Shown here: positions 1 to 7,581 of the stretch, in pieces | Position numbering within the stretch: the first letter of the stretch is position 1 | Layout: every line of letters begins with the position of its first letter | Source: Calditrichota bacterium | GTDB lineage: Bacteria > Zixibacteria > MSB-5A5 > GN15 > FEB-12 | DNA length: 12,311 bases | Direction of reading: 5' to 3' | Assembly (NCBI GenBank): GCA_008501655.1 | Contig: QQUK01000139.1 | Span: forward strand, 1-12,311 | The notes under the pieces: model-generated | The model's input: only the letters and a program-made list of their open reading frames with translations | Database searches by the model: none | Told to the model about the DNA's origin: nothing | Made by a program: the position numbers and the translations under genes

Positions 1-1069
1 TCATCGCGGTCTGCATACTCTTGCGGAACGGGCGACTAATGCTTACGAAAAAACCCGCAGCCATGTCGCTTCTTTTATCGGTGGAGTTAAACCGCAGGAG
101 ATTATCTTTACAAGCGGCACCACCGAAGCAATCAATCTGGTTGTCTATTCTTGGGGTGAAGAAAACATTTCCGAAGGTGACGAAATCGTTATCTCTGATA
201 TGGAGCACCATGCCAATTTAGTCCCCTGGGTGAAACTTGCTCAAAAGAAAAAGGCTGTTGTCAAACGTATCCCGATTACCGATGATGGTCGTTACGATTT
301 GTCTGATATTGAAAACATTATATCTTCAAAAACAAAAATCGTAGCAGTCAATCATATGTCAAATGTTCTGGGAACGGTCAATCCGGTAAAAGAGATTGCC
401 AAAATTGCACATGAGAATAACGCTTTAATTTTAGTCGATGGTGCTCAGTCAGTCCCTCACTTTGCTGTAGATGTAAAAGAGCTTGATGCTGATTTTTATG
501 CATTCTCTTCACATAAAATGCTCGGTCCAACCGGTGTCGGAGTTCTATACGGCAAAGAGGATATTTTAGATAAGATGCCACCGTTTCTGATGGGCGGTGA
601 AATGATATCAGAAGTTACGTTCGACAGAATCACCTGGGCAGACCTGCCTCACAAGTTTGAAGCGGGTACACCGAATATCGGAGGTGTCGTGACATTTGAT
701 GCTGCTCTCACTTATCTTGAAGAGATCGGGATGGACAATATCCATCAGTATGAAACATATCTGACCCAATATACAATTGAGAAACTCACTAAAATTGATG
801 GTCTTGAAATCCAGGGACCATATAACACAGTAAATCGGGGTGGAGCTATTTCTTTTACTGATGAAAAACTTCATCCTCATGATATTTCTACGTTTTTAGA
901 TTCAAAAGGTATTGCTATCCGTGCCGGACACCACTGTGCCCAGACACTTATGAGACGCTTAAAGAAAATAGCAACAGCAAGAGCGTCTTTGTATATATAC
1001 AATGATGAAGCTGATGTCGATGCTCTTTGTGAAGCTCTGATCGACATGAGGAGGTATTTCGGATTATGA
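1..1069 (+). CDS. sufS: SufS-type cysteine desulfurase, 5' truncated by window edge
   Basis: PLP-dependent (fold-type I) group II cysteine desulfurase. It takes sulfur from L-cysteine as an enzyme persulfide and hands it to the SUF Fe-S scaffold in the cytoplasm. The frame is open from the first complete codon at base 2, so the gene starts outside the window; the Met at 200 is internal. About 355 residues are visible. By the spacing of catalytic residues against E. coli SufS, roughly 52-54 N-terminal residues are missing. Seen: TSGTTEAINL, DMEHHANLVPW, VDGAQS, the PLP-lysine motif SSHKMLGPTG (Lys codon 515-517) and the active-site loop RAGHHCAQ (Cys codon 935-937), followed by ATARAS near the C-terminus. 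The loop reads CAQT where CAQP is usual. The stop overlaps the sufU start (ATGA), indicating translational coupling. The HHCAQ context and SufU partner favour SufS over IscS/NifS. Confidence 0.97.
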   Translation, partial: HRGLHTLAERATNAYEKTRSHVASFIGGVKPQEIIFTSGTTEAINLVVYSWGEENISEGDEIVISDMEHHANLVPWVKLAQKKKAVVKRIPITDDGRYDLSDIENIISSKTKIVAVNHMSNVLGTVNPVKEIAKIAHENNALILVDGAQSVPHFAVDVKELDADFYAFSSHKMLGPTGVGVLYGKEDILDKMPPFLMGGEMISEVTFDRITWADLPHKFEAGTPNIGGVVTFDAALTYLEEIGMDNIHQYETYLTQYTIEKLTKIDGLEIQGPYNTVNRGGAISFTDEKLHPHDISTFLDSKGIAIRAGHHCAQTLMRRLKKIATARASLYIYNDEADVDALCEALIDMRRYFGL

Positions 1070-1557
1070 GTGATCCATTAGATGACATGTACCGGGAAAT
1101 AATTCTCGATCATTATAAAGCTCCGCGCGGTAAAAGACCGCTCGACGATAAAGATATTGAATCAGACGGTCACAATCCTTCCTGCGGTGATGAACTGACA
1201 ATGCAGCTCAAAGTTGATAAGGACAATATTGTTCAGGATGTACATGTCGACTGTAAAGGTTGCGCCATTTCGGTCGCCTCTGGTTCAATGCTTGCAGAAT
1301 ACATCAAAGGAAAACCTTTAAACGATGTCAAACGAATCTCAGAAGCTATCAAAAAGATGCTGAAGGGTGAAGAGACCGATATCCCTGAAGACCTCGGTGA
1401 TATTGATTCGCTAAAAGGAGTCAGAAATTTTCCGGTAAGAATTAAATGTGCATTACTTGCATGGATGACTTTGATAGAAGGTGTAAAAAATTTTGAAACC
1501 GGAACAAAACCAGGCAGTTTTACTGTTTCAACAGAAGATGATAAAAAGGAACATTGA
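1066..1557 (+). CDS. sufU: SufU-type Fe-S assembly scaffold / sulfur acceptor
   Basis: A 163-residue IscU/NifU-N-fold protein that accepts persulfide sulfur from SufS. SufU proteins bind zinc through three Cys and one Asp and work as zinc-dependent sulfurtransferases, or were proposed as scaffolds. Seen: N-terminal MYREIILDHYKAPRG, NPSCGD (Cys40, Asp42), GCAIS (Cys66) and RIKCALLAW (Cys128). The stretch between Cys66 and Cys128 is longer than in IscU, and the LPPVK chaperone motif of IscU is absent; both point to SufU. An additional Cys63 gives a C-x2-C arrangement. The start is set by the ATGA overlap with sufS. A sufT-type gene follows 6 bases after the stop. The C-terminal 20 residues are polar and look disordered. 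Confidence 0.93.
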   Translation: MSDPLDDMYREIILDHYKAPRGKRPLDDKDIESDGHNPSCGDELTMQLKVDKDNIVQDVHVDCKGCAISVASGSMLAEYIKGKPLNDVKRISEAIKKMLKGEETDIPEDLGDIDSLKGVRNFPVRIKCALLAWMTLIEGVKNFETGTKPGSFTVSTEDDKKEH

Positions 1558-1563
1558 TATATT

Positions 1564-1878
1564 ATGGCACTCCCAACTAAAGAACAGGTAATCGAAGCAC
1601 TGAAACCGGTACAGGACCCGGAAATCAGAATAGGTATAATAGACTTAGGTCTTGTGTACGACGTCTTGCTTGAAGAAGACACATCTAAAGTGACCGTTAA
1701 AATGACTCTGACTACTCCCGCCTGTCCCTATGGAGAAATGCTTGTATCGATGACCCATCGGGCAGTCGAAGAACTTGATGGTGTCGAAGATGTTGAAGTT
1801 GTTCTCGTCTGGTCTCCACCATGGGACCCGAATGAAATGTGTTCCGATCAGGCAAAAGATGTTTTAGGAATCTGGTAA
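1564..1878 (+). CDS. sufT: SufT/MIP18-family (DUF59) Fe-S maturation protein
   Basis: A 104-residue single-domain MIP18 (DUF59) protein. Relatives act as auxiliary factors in Fe-S cluster delivery to target enzymes: SufT in bacteria, MIP18/CIAO2 in the eukaryotic CIA pathway, and the N-terminal domains of some Mrp/ApbC proteins. Seen: QDPEIRIGIIDLGLVYDV at residues 17-34, the conserved TTPACPYGE with Cys54, VVLVWSPPWDP at 79-89, and the C-terminal MCSDQAKDVLGIW. It lacks a P-loop, so it is a standalone protein and not ApbC. The most likely ribosome site is AAAAGGA inside the end of sufU, about 13 bases before the ATG. The close relative PaaD/PaaJ of phenylacetate degradation is less likely, because the gene lies directly after sufS-sufU and there are no paa genes. 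The family is sure; the exact name SufT rests on context. Confidence 0.87.
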   Translation: MALPTKEQVIEALKPVQDPEIRIGIIDLGLVYDVLLEEDTSKVTVKMTLTTPACPYGEMLVSMTHRAVEELDGVEDVEVVLVWSPPWDPNEMCSDQAKDVLGIW

Positions 1879-1882
1879 GTCA

Positions 1883-3073
1883 ATGAACGAAATGAATAAA
1901 AACGAGGCTATCCGCTCGCTAAAGATTGACAAAAAGAAGCGGTATGATTCCAAACCAAAAAGTAAAAAAATCTTTTATTTGCTATACCTTGTGATATTTG
2001 TAACAATCTGTATCGCTTATTTTATTTTCAAAGGCAATCTTGAACCAGCCACAAAAGTAAATATTACAACCGTAACTTTAATGACGGGAAACAATTCTCA
2101 GGCAGCCCTGGTTGCTTCCGGTTATGTTGTTGCTCAGCGTAAAGCAGAAGTTGCCTCCAAAGGTACCGGCCGATTGAAGTATCTTGGATTTGAAGAGGGT
2201 GATACTGTTTCTACCGGTCAGATTATTGCTGAAATTGAAAACGAAGATATCAAAGCAAATGTCGCCTTAGCTGATGCAAATGTTCAAAAAGCTGCTGTAG
2301 ATACTCTCAATGCCTCCCGAAATTACAAACGACAGAAATCTCTATACTCATCAGGTTCTATTACAGAAACTATCTTAGAAGATGCTGAAATCGCATACAA
2401 ATCATCACTTGCCTTACTTTCAGCTGCTCAGGCATCACAGAAAGCGGCTGAAGTGGAGTTGGAAAACACTTTTATCCGAGCCCCTTTTTCCGGTACGGTT
2501 CTTACGAAAAATGCTGATGTCGGAGAAATTGTCGCACCCTTTGCATCATCTGCGACATCAAAAGGTTCTGTTGTAACACTTGCTGATATGAGTTCGCTTG
2601 AGGTCGAAGCAGATGTTTCTGAATCTAATATTTATAAGGTCGAAGTCGGTCAAAAATGCACTATCGTTTTGGATGCATACCCCGACCACGATTATAATGG
2701 TTATGTCAAAAAGATCGTACCGACCGCCGACAGAAGCCGGGCAACAGTACTAACTAAAATCGCATTCACGGATAAAAACGACCGGGTTCTTCCGGAAATG
2801 TCTGCACGGGTAAACTTCTTTACTGAAGAACCAAAACAGGAATCCGAATATAAAAATGTCATTGTTGCTGATAAAGATATCGTCACCGAACGAAACGGCA
2901 ACAAAGTCGCATTCAAAATTATCGGCGAAGTTACCGAAATGGTCGCTCTCTCCCTCGGCAGAGAACTTGGTGATGTCATTGAAATCAAAAACGGTTTGAA
3001 TCCGGGTGATAAAGTAATCCTTTCCCCTCCAGGGAAAATGGTAGATAATGAAAAAGTAGAAATCTCAAAATAG
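1883..3073 (+). CDS. HlyD/MacA-type periplasmic adaptor subunit of an ABC exporter
   Basis: A 396-residue membrane fusion (adaptor) protein expected to bridge an inner-membrane ABC transporter and an outer-membrane channel. Seen: a basic N-terminus (residues 14-29, many Lys); one membrane anchor at about 30-49; the first half of a biotinyl-lipoyl-like domain around 84-122 (GRLKYLGFEEGDTV, then GQIIAEI); an Ala-rich alpha-helical hairpin at about 123-192; the second lipoyl half at about 195-235 (FIRAPFSGTVLTKNADVGEIV); a beta-barrel region at about 238-315; and a membrane-proximal region to the end (GLNPGDKVI). This is the domain order of MacA-like proteins. The gene starts 4 bases after the sufT stop, so it is very probably co-transcribed with the suf genes. 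The ribosome site is weak. The ATPase and two permeases follow. The substrate cannot be read from the sequence, and no TolC-like gene lies in the window. Confidence 0.9.
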   Translation: MNEMNKNEAIRSLKIDKKKRYDSKPKSKKIFYLLYLVIFVTICIAYFIFKGNLEPATKVNITTVTLMTGNNSQAALVASGYVVAQRKAEVASKGTGRLKYLGFEEGDTVSTGQIIAEIENEDIKANVALADANVQKAAVDTLNASRNYKRQKSLYSSGSITETILEDAEIAYKSSLALLSAAQASQKAAEVELENTFIRAPFSGTVLTKNADVGEIVAPFASSATSKGSVVTLADMSSLEVEADVSESNIYKVEVGQKCTIVLDAYPDHDYNGYVKKIVPTADRSRATVLTKIAFTDKNDRVLPEMSARVNFFTEEPKQESEYKNVIVADKDIVTERNGNKVAFKIIGEVTEMVALSLGRELGDVIEIKNGLNPGDKVILSPPGKMVDNEKVEISK

Positions 3074-3082
3074 ATTGTTCGT

Positions 3083-3769
3083 ATGGCAGAAAAATTTATC
3101 GAAGTAAAAAACGTAGAGAAATCATACTGGCGTGATACACTCGAAATTCCGGTGTTGAATAATATCAATCTCGATATTGAAAAAGGTGATTTTCTCGCAC
3201 TGATGGGACCGTCAGGTTCCGGTAAAACGACCCTCTTAAACTTAATCGCAGGGATTGACCGTCCGTCGACTGGAGAGATATTTGTCGATGGTGTTGACAT
3301 CGCTCCCCTTTCTGACGGTATGCTTGCCAGATGGCGTTCGGACAATGTTGGCTTTGTCTTTCAGTTTTATAATCTTCTTCCTGTGTTAACAGCATTTGAA
3401 AATGTAGAGCTTCCTCTATTACTGACAAAGTTATCCAAGCAGGAACGGAAACATCAGGTGGAAACTGCTCTTTCTATTGTAGGTCTTGCTGATAGGATGG
3501 ATCATTATCCAAACCAGTTATCAGGTGGACAGGAACAGCGCGTTGCTATTGCCCGTGCGATTGCAACCGACCCGTCATTTATATTAGCTGATGAACCGAC
3601 CGGTGATCTGGATAAAGTTTCAGCTGAAGAAATCATGGATTTACTTTCGCAGTTAAATAAAGAATTCGGTAAAACGATTATTATGGTAACCCATGACCCG
3701 AAAGCTGCTGAGTATGCACGAACCCAAAGACACCTCGATAAAGGCGAACTGAATAATAATCACGCATGA
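3083..3769 (+). CDS. ABC transporter ATP-binding protein, LolD/MacB type
   Basis: A 228-residue nucleotide-binding subunit that should power the two following permeases. All catalytic motifs are intact: Walker A GPSGSGKTT at 42-50, Q-loop Gln94 (FVFQFYNLLP), signature LSGGQ at 146-150, Walker B ILADEPTGDLD at 167-177 with catalytic Glu171, and H-loop His204 (VTHD). The FQFYNLLPVLTAFENVELPL stretch is typical of the LolD/MacB/FtsE-like MacB superfamily of mechanotransmitting ABC systems. No fused transmembrane part is present, unlike E. coli MacB. The gene begins 9 bases after the adaptor stop and has no recognisable Shine-Dalgarno sequence, so it may rely on translational coupling. Its stop overlaps the permease start (ATGA at 3766-3769). 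The class is certain; the transported substrate is unknown. Confidence 0.96.
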   Translation: MAEKFIEVKNVEKSYWRDTLEIPVLNNINLDIEKGDFLALMGPSGSGKTTLLNLIAGIDRPSTGEIFVDGVDIAPLSDGMLARWRSDNVGFVFQFYNLLPVLTAFENVELPLLLTKLSKQERKHQVETALSIVGLADRMDHYPNQLSGGQEQRVAIARAIATDPSFILADEPTGDLDKVSAEEIMDLLSQLNKEFGKTIIMVTHDPKAAEYARTQRHLDKGELNNNHA

Positions 3770-4923
3770 AATTTTTGAAACTTACATGGAAAAATTCATT
3801 CCGTCATAAACTTCGGACATTCCTGACAATTCTTGGTCTGGCTATTGCGGTAATGGCATATTCGGTTATCAGGACATCGGTTGATGCCTGGTATGCCGGT
3901 GCTTCTGCATCCTCCCCGAATCGATTGGTCACGATTAATAATGTCTCGCTCATCTTTACAATCCCGATGGCATATAAAGAGAAGATTGAAAAAGTCGACG
4001 GAATAACCGGCATCACCTGGGCACAATGGTTTGGCGGCGTGTATGTCGATCCAAAAAATTTCTTCGCCCAATTTGCTGTCGACCCTGTTACTTATTTTGA
4101 CCTATATCCCGAATACATTGTCCCTGAAGAACAGTTTCAGGATTTTCTTTCACAGCGCAACTCAGTTATTGTCGGACGTAAGTTAGCTGACCGTTTTAAC
4201 TGGTCAGTTGGAGACCCGGTGCGGTTGATCGGTACAATTTTTCCGGGGGACTGGGATTTTGTTATAGCCGGTATCTACACCGGTACTAAAGAGATTACCG
4301 ACGAGTCACAATGGTTTATGCATTTTGCGTATCTTGATGAACGGATGAAAGTCGAAGCTCCCCCCCGTGCCGGGCAGATTGGTTCGTTTATTACCCGTAT
4401 AGATGATCCAAACAGAGCTGTTGAAATATCCAATAACATCGATGCCATGTTTGAAAACTCTATAGCTGAGACGAAAACAGACACAGAGGAAGCATTCCAG
4501 CTTTCATTTGTAGCGATGGCCGGTTCTATTGTTGCCGGCTTGAAAGCTGTTTCAGTTCTGGTTATTGGAATCATTTTGCTCGTTTTAGCGAATACTATGG
4601 CTATGACTGCACGTGAGCGTACCTCAGAGTACGCCATGATGAAATCACTCGGATTCAGAACAGCTCATATTGCCGGATTGATATTCGGTGAATCGCTGTT
4701 TATTGCCGCTATGGGAGGACTGATGGGGATATTAATAACACTACCAATTGTGAATCTTGTACGGGTCGGACTTTCAGACTTTTTCCCGGTATTCAAACTT
4801 GACCCAATCACCGTAATGCTCGGTTTTTCTGCTGCAATAATCGTAGGATTTTTAGCAGCTATTTTCCCCGCAATCAAAGCAGTTAACACATCTATTATAG
4901 ATGGACTGAGAATTATCGACTAA
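3766..4923 (+). CDS. FtsX/MacB-type ABC permease, subunit 1
   Basis: A 385-residue inner-membrane permease with the type VII (MacB/LolCE/FtsX) layout. It has one membrane helix near the N-terminus (about 18-36), a large periplasmic MacB-PCD-like domain (about 37-255), and three C-terminal helices (about 258-280, 302-330 and 348-370). The cytoplasmic segment after helix 2, TARERTSEYAMMKSLGF, is the typical coupling region that contacts the ATPase. The start is defined by the ATGA overlap with the ATPase gene; MKFLKLTWKNSFRHKLRTFLTILG is a characteristic family N-terminus. A second, clearly different permease follows 9 bases downstream, suggesting a heterodimeric core as in LolCDE rather than a MacB homodimer. 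It could serve lipoprotein trafficking, peptide or lipid export; the sequence does not decide. Confidence 0.92.
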   Translation: MKFLKLTWKNSFRHKLRTFLTILGLAIAVMAYSVIRTSVDAWYAGASASSPNRLVTINNVSLIFTIPMAYKEKIEKVDGITGITWAQWFGGVYVDPKNFFAQFAVDPVTYFDLYPEYIVPEEQFQDFLSQRNSVIVGRKLADRFNWSVGDPVRLIGTIFPGDWDFVIAGIYTGTKEITDESQWFMHFAYLDERMKVEAPPRAGQIGSFITRIDDPNRAVEISNNIDAMFENSIAETKTDTEEAFQLSFVAMAGSIVAGLKAVSVLVIGIILLVLANTMAMTARERTSEYAMMKSLGFRTAHIAGLIFGESLFIAAMGGLMGILITLPIVNLVRVGLSDFFPVFKLDPITVMLGFSAAIIVGFLAAIFPAIKAVNTSIIDGLRIID

Positions 4924-4932
4924 AGGATAACA

Positions 4933-6099
4933 ATGCGACTACTGGTTACATATTCTTTCAAATCTATTTTTCAAAAAAAACTGACTTCCCTCTTAACCGT
5001 ATTCGGTTTTGCATTAGTTGTGTTTGTTTTTTCTGCGGTACTGATGCTCTCAAACGGCCTTGAACAGACTCTTGTCGATACCGGTTCTGATTCCAATGTC
5101 GTGGTCATCCGTAAAGGTTCCCAAACGGAGGTTCAATCTATCATCTACCGTTCAATGGCGAATGACATTAAAGCTGAACCTGAAATCAAAAAAGATGAAG
5201 CCGGTGTACCTTTAGTGACCGGAGAGATCTTAGTCCTTATAAATCAGCCAAAACGGGCAGACAACGAACCGTCAAACGTTCCCGTTCGGGGAGTATCTCC
5301 CATGTCTATACAGATTCGCCCTGAATTTAACCTTGTAGAAGGTCGTATGTGGCAGCCGGGTACTTCAGAAATTATAGCCGGACGGAAAGTCGCTGATAAT
5401 TTTAAAGGCTGCGGACTCGGTGAAACAGTAAAATTTGGAATGCGTGACTGGACTGTTGTTGGAATATTTGAAACCGGCGGCGGCGGTTTTGAGTCGGAAC
5501 TCTGGGGTGATGTTGACCAGTTGATGGATGCATTCGGTCGCCCTGTTTTCTCCTCGCTTACCTTTACATTAGATGAGAACGCTGACTTTGATGCACTTAA
5601 AGATAAAATGGAATCGGACCCAAAGCTTACTGTTGATGTTGATATGGAAAAAGAATACTATCGGAAACAATCAACATTGATGACAACTTTTATAAATATT
5701 CTTGGCATTACAATTTCTATTATATTCTTTCTGGGTGCAATCGTTGGTGCGATGATTACGATGTACGCTTCAGTTGCCAACCGAACGGTCGAAATCGGAA
5801 CTCTTCGCGCCTTAGGATTCAGACGCTATGTCGTCCTACTTTCGTTTTTACTTGAATCAATTCTGATTTCTTTGATAGGCGGAACGCTGGGCGTGGCGGT
5901 CGCATTTCTTCTGAATTCATTTGAATTCTCAACAACCAACTGGGCAACGTTTGCTGAACTTGCTTTTTCATTCCGGATGTCACCGGACATAGTTGTTCAG
6001 GCTTATATATTTGCGGTTGTGATGGGGATTTTAGGTGGATTTTTACCGGCTGTGAGAGCATCCCGATTAAGAATCATCAACGCTCTCAGAGCAAAATAA
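4933..6099 (+). CDS. FtsX/MacB-type ABC permease, subunit 2
   Basis: A 388-residue permease with the same architecture as the preceding gene but clearly diverged from it. The membrane helices are at about 18-40, 252-278, 302-328 and 353-375, with a periplasmic domain of about 210 residues between helices 1 and 2. The coupling segment is ASVANRTVEIGTLRALGF, after helix 2. It contains an unusual Gly-rich loop, FETGGGGFE (about 179-187), in the periplasmic domain, and one periplasmic Cys (160). A good Shine-Dalgarno site (AAAGGA at 4922-4927) lies 5 bases before the ATG. It is the last gene of the + strand operon; its stop is 2 bases from the stop of the opposing SDR gene. It probably pairs with subunit 1 around two copies of the ATPase. 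Confidence 0.92.
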   Translation: MRLLVTYSFKSIFQKKLTSLLTVFGFALVVFVFSAVLMLSNGLEQTLVDTGSDSNVVVIRKGSQTEVQSIIYRSMANDIKAEPEIKKDEAGVPLVTGEILVLINQPKRADNEPSNVPVRGVSPMSIQIRPEFNLVEGRMWQPGTSEIIAGRKVADNFKGCGLGETVKFGMRDWTVVGIFETGGGGFESELWGDVDQLMDAFGRPVFSSLTFTLDENADFDALKDKMESDPKLTVDVDMEKEYYRKQSTLMTTFINILGITISIIFFLGAIVGAMITMYASVANRTVEIGTLRALGFRRYVVLLSFLLESILISLIGGTLGVAVAFLLNSFEFSTTNWATFAELAFSFRMSPDIVVQAYIFAVVMGILGGFLPAVRASRLRIINALRAK

Positions 6100-6101
6100 T
6101 C

Positions 6102-6854
6102 TTACATCAAACTATAACCACCGTCGACGATAATTGTCTGACCGGTGATCCAGGTAGCTTTGGGACCGGCTAAGAAAACGGCGACATCGGCAACCTCTTC
6201 AGGTTTACCAACCCGTTTAAATGGTGTCCGTTCTGAGACCTGGTCAAGCATATCCTGATAGTTTGGGAATACAGTCAACGCAGAAGTATCGATAAATCCA
6301 CCGGAGACGCAGTTGACGGTAATCTTACGCTCGGCAAGTTCTATTGCCATATATTTAACCATATTTTCAATAGCTGCTTTAGAAACACCAATCGAAGCAT
6401 ATCCCGGGATATACCTGATAGAACCGAGTGATGACAGGGTCACAATACGGCTATGGTCAGGCATAAGCGGAGAAGCAAGCTGGACCGAGTTCAAGAAAGC
6501 TCTGGCGTTTGTATGCATCGAAAGGTCCCATGCTTTATCATCAATCTCGAGCATTTGTGTATATAAACCAAGTGCAGCATTAGATACAAGTATATCAAGC
6601 TTACCAAATCGTTCTTTTATGCCATCAAAAATCGGCGGAAGTTGATCATGGTTTCCCATATTTGCACGATGGGCATACGATTCTACCCCGTGTGCTTTTA
6701 TCTCTTCAACAGTCTCATTTGCTGCTGAACGTGAGCGGAAATAGTTCACAACGACATGGGCGCCTTTTTCAGCTAACCCTAATGCGATACATTTTCCAAT
6801 ACCTTTGGTACCGCCGGATACAAATGCGATTTTTCCTTTGAGTTCCTTCTCCAT
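6102..6854 (-). CDS. fabL: FabL-like short-chain reductase (probable enoyl-ACP reductase)
   Basis: A 250-residue short-chain dehydrogenase/reductase-fold protein. Seen: the nucleotide-binding GGTKGIG at 14-20, NAALG at 92-96, SSLGS at 141-145, and the C-terminal GQTIIVDGGYSLM. The catalytic region reads RYIPGYASIGVSKAAIE with Tyr152 and Lys159. This is the Tyr-x6-Lys spacing of enoyl-ACP reductases (FabI/FabL), not the Tyr-x3-Lys of classical SDRs. SSLGSIRY, GVSKAA, VNCVSGGFIDT and ALTVFPN closely resemble Bacillus FabL as I recall it. The likely reaction is NAD(P)H-dependent reduction of trans-2-enoyl-ACP in fatty-acid synthesis. AGAGG just upstream of the ATG supports the start. The gene lies 17 bases after lipB in the same direction, and such an enzyme would help make the octanoyl-ACP that LipB uses. 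A 3-oxoacyl-ACP reductase or another SDR role is the main alternative, made less likely by the spacing. Confidence 0.8.
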   Translation of the reverse strand: MEKELKGKIAFVSGGTKGIGKCIALGLAEKGAHVVVNYFRSRSAANETVEEIKAHGVESYAHRANMGNHDQLPPIFDGIKERFGKLDILVSNAALGLYTQMLEIDDKAWDLSMHTNARAFLNSVQLASPLMPDHSRIVTLSSLGSIRYIPGYASIGVSKAAIENMVKYMAIELAERKITVNCVSGGFIDTSALTVFPNYQDMLDQVSERTPFKRVGKPEEVADVAVFLAGPKATWITGQTIIVDGGYSLM

Positions 6855-6871
6855 TTGCTACCTCTACTCTA

Positions 6872-7573
6872 CTAAATTACATTACTACCGGATTGCGATT
6901 CAATATCTTCGGCAATCTCTTCCAGTAATACCGGATAGAATGCTGTCTTAAATATCTTTGTGAATTTTTGAAGCAATATTGCACCAAATTCATCAAGGGG
7001 TACTTTTTTACCGGTCAGTTTCTGCAGCGATGTCATAACTTCAGCAGACAATCCGCAAGGATTAATCTTGGTAAACTCCGTAAGGTCGGTATTGATATTT
7101 ATGGCAACACCGTGGAATGTTATCCAATTTTTAACGGCGACACCAACCGAAGCGATTTTTTTATCATCTACCCAGACTCCGGTATTATCACTATCTTTTC
7201 TTGCTTCAATCCCATACTCTTTTAGAGCTTCGATTATTGTTTCCTGGATTTTATCCATAAACAGATGCATATCCTTACCTCTGCGGCTTAAATTGCAGAT
7301 AAAATACGCAACAAGCTGACCGGGACCATGATAAGTTACATCACCACCACGCTCAATGAAAAACGGTTTTATATCAAGAGATTCATAGTTTTCTTTATGA
7401 CCATCTTTACCTACTGTAATTACCGGTGGATGCTCAACCAAAATCAAAGTATCCCGAGCCATTCCGTCTTTTCTGAGTTTCACTAAACTACGCTGCCACC
7501 CGAGAGTACGTTCATAGCTTACTTTGCCCAGACGAAGAACCCAACCGTAAAAAGAAAAATCGGAATTATTCAT
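6872..7573 (-). CDS. lipB: Octanoyltransferase LipB
   Basis: A 233-residue lipoyl(octanoyl) transferase of the BPL/LplA/LipB fold. It moves octanoyl from acyl carrier protein to the lipoyl-domain lysine of 2-oxoacid dehydrogenase subunits and GcvH; LipA then inserts sulfur. Seen: VEHPPVITVG at 46-55, RGGDVTYHGPGQLVAY at 75-90, KIASVGVAVKNWITFHG starting at Lys139 (catalytic Lys), and NPCGL with Cys173, the acyl-thioester nucleophile. Length is normal. AGGGG lies just upstream of the ATG. The gene follows the E2 gene after 8 bases, so the enzyme is encoded next to one of its own acceptor proteins. Presence of the Cys and Lys pair separates it from LplA ligases. LipA is not in the window. Confidence 0.97.
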   Translation of the reverse strand: MNNSDFSFYGWVLRLGKVSYERTLGWQRSLVKLRKDGMARDTLILVEHPPVITVGKDGHKENYESLDIKPFFIERGGDVTYHGPGQLVAYFICNLSRRGKDMHLFMDKIQETIIEALKEYGIEARKDSDNTGVWVDDKKIASVGVAVKNWITFHGVAININTDLTEFTKINPCGLSAEVMTSLQKLTGKKVPLDEFGAILLQKFTKIFKTAFYPVLLEEIAEDIESQSGSNVI

Positions 7574-7581
7574 TGAACCCC

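Noticed and set aside
200..202. ATG at 200 as the start of the cysteine desulfurase
   Set aside because: The same frame is open upstream to base 2 and encodes conserved family sequence (TSGTTEAINL), so this Met is internal and the gene is cut by the window edge.
6053..6088. Inverted repeat TGAGAGC / GCTCTCA with a 22-base loop near the end of the second permease gene, as a terminator
   Set aside because: It lies inside coding sequence, the stem is only 7 bp with a long loop, and no T-run follows on either strand.
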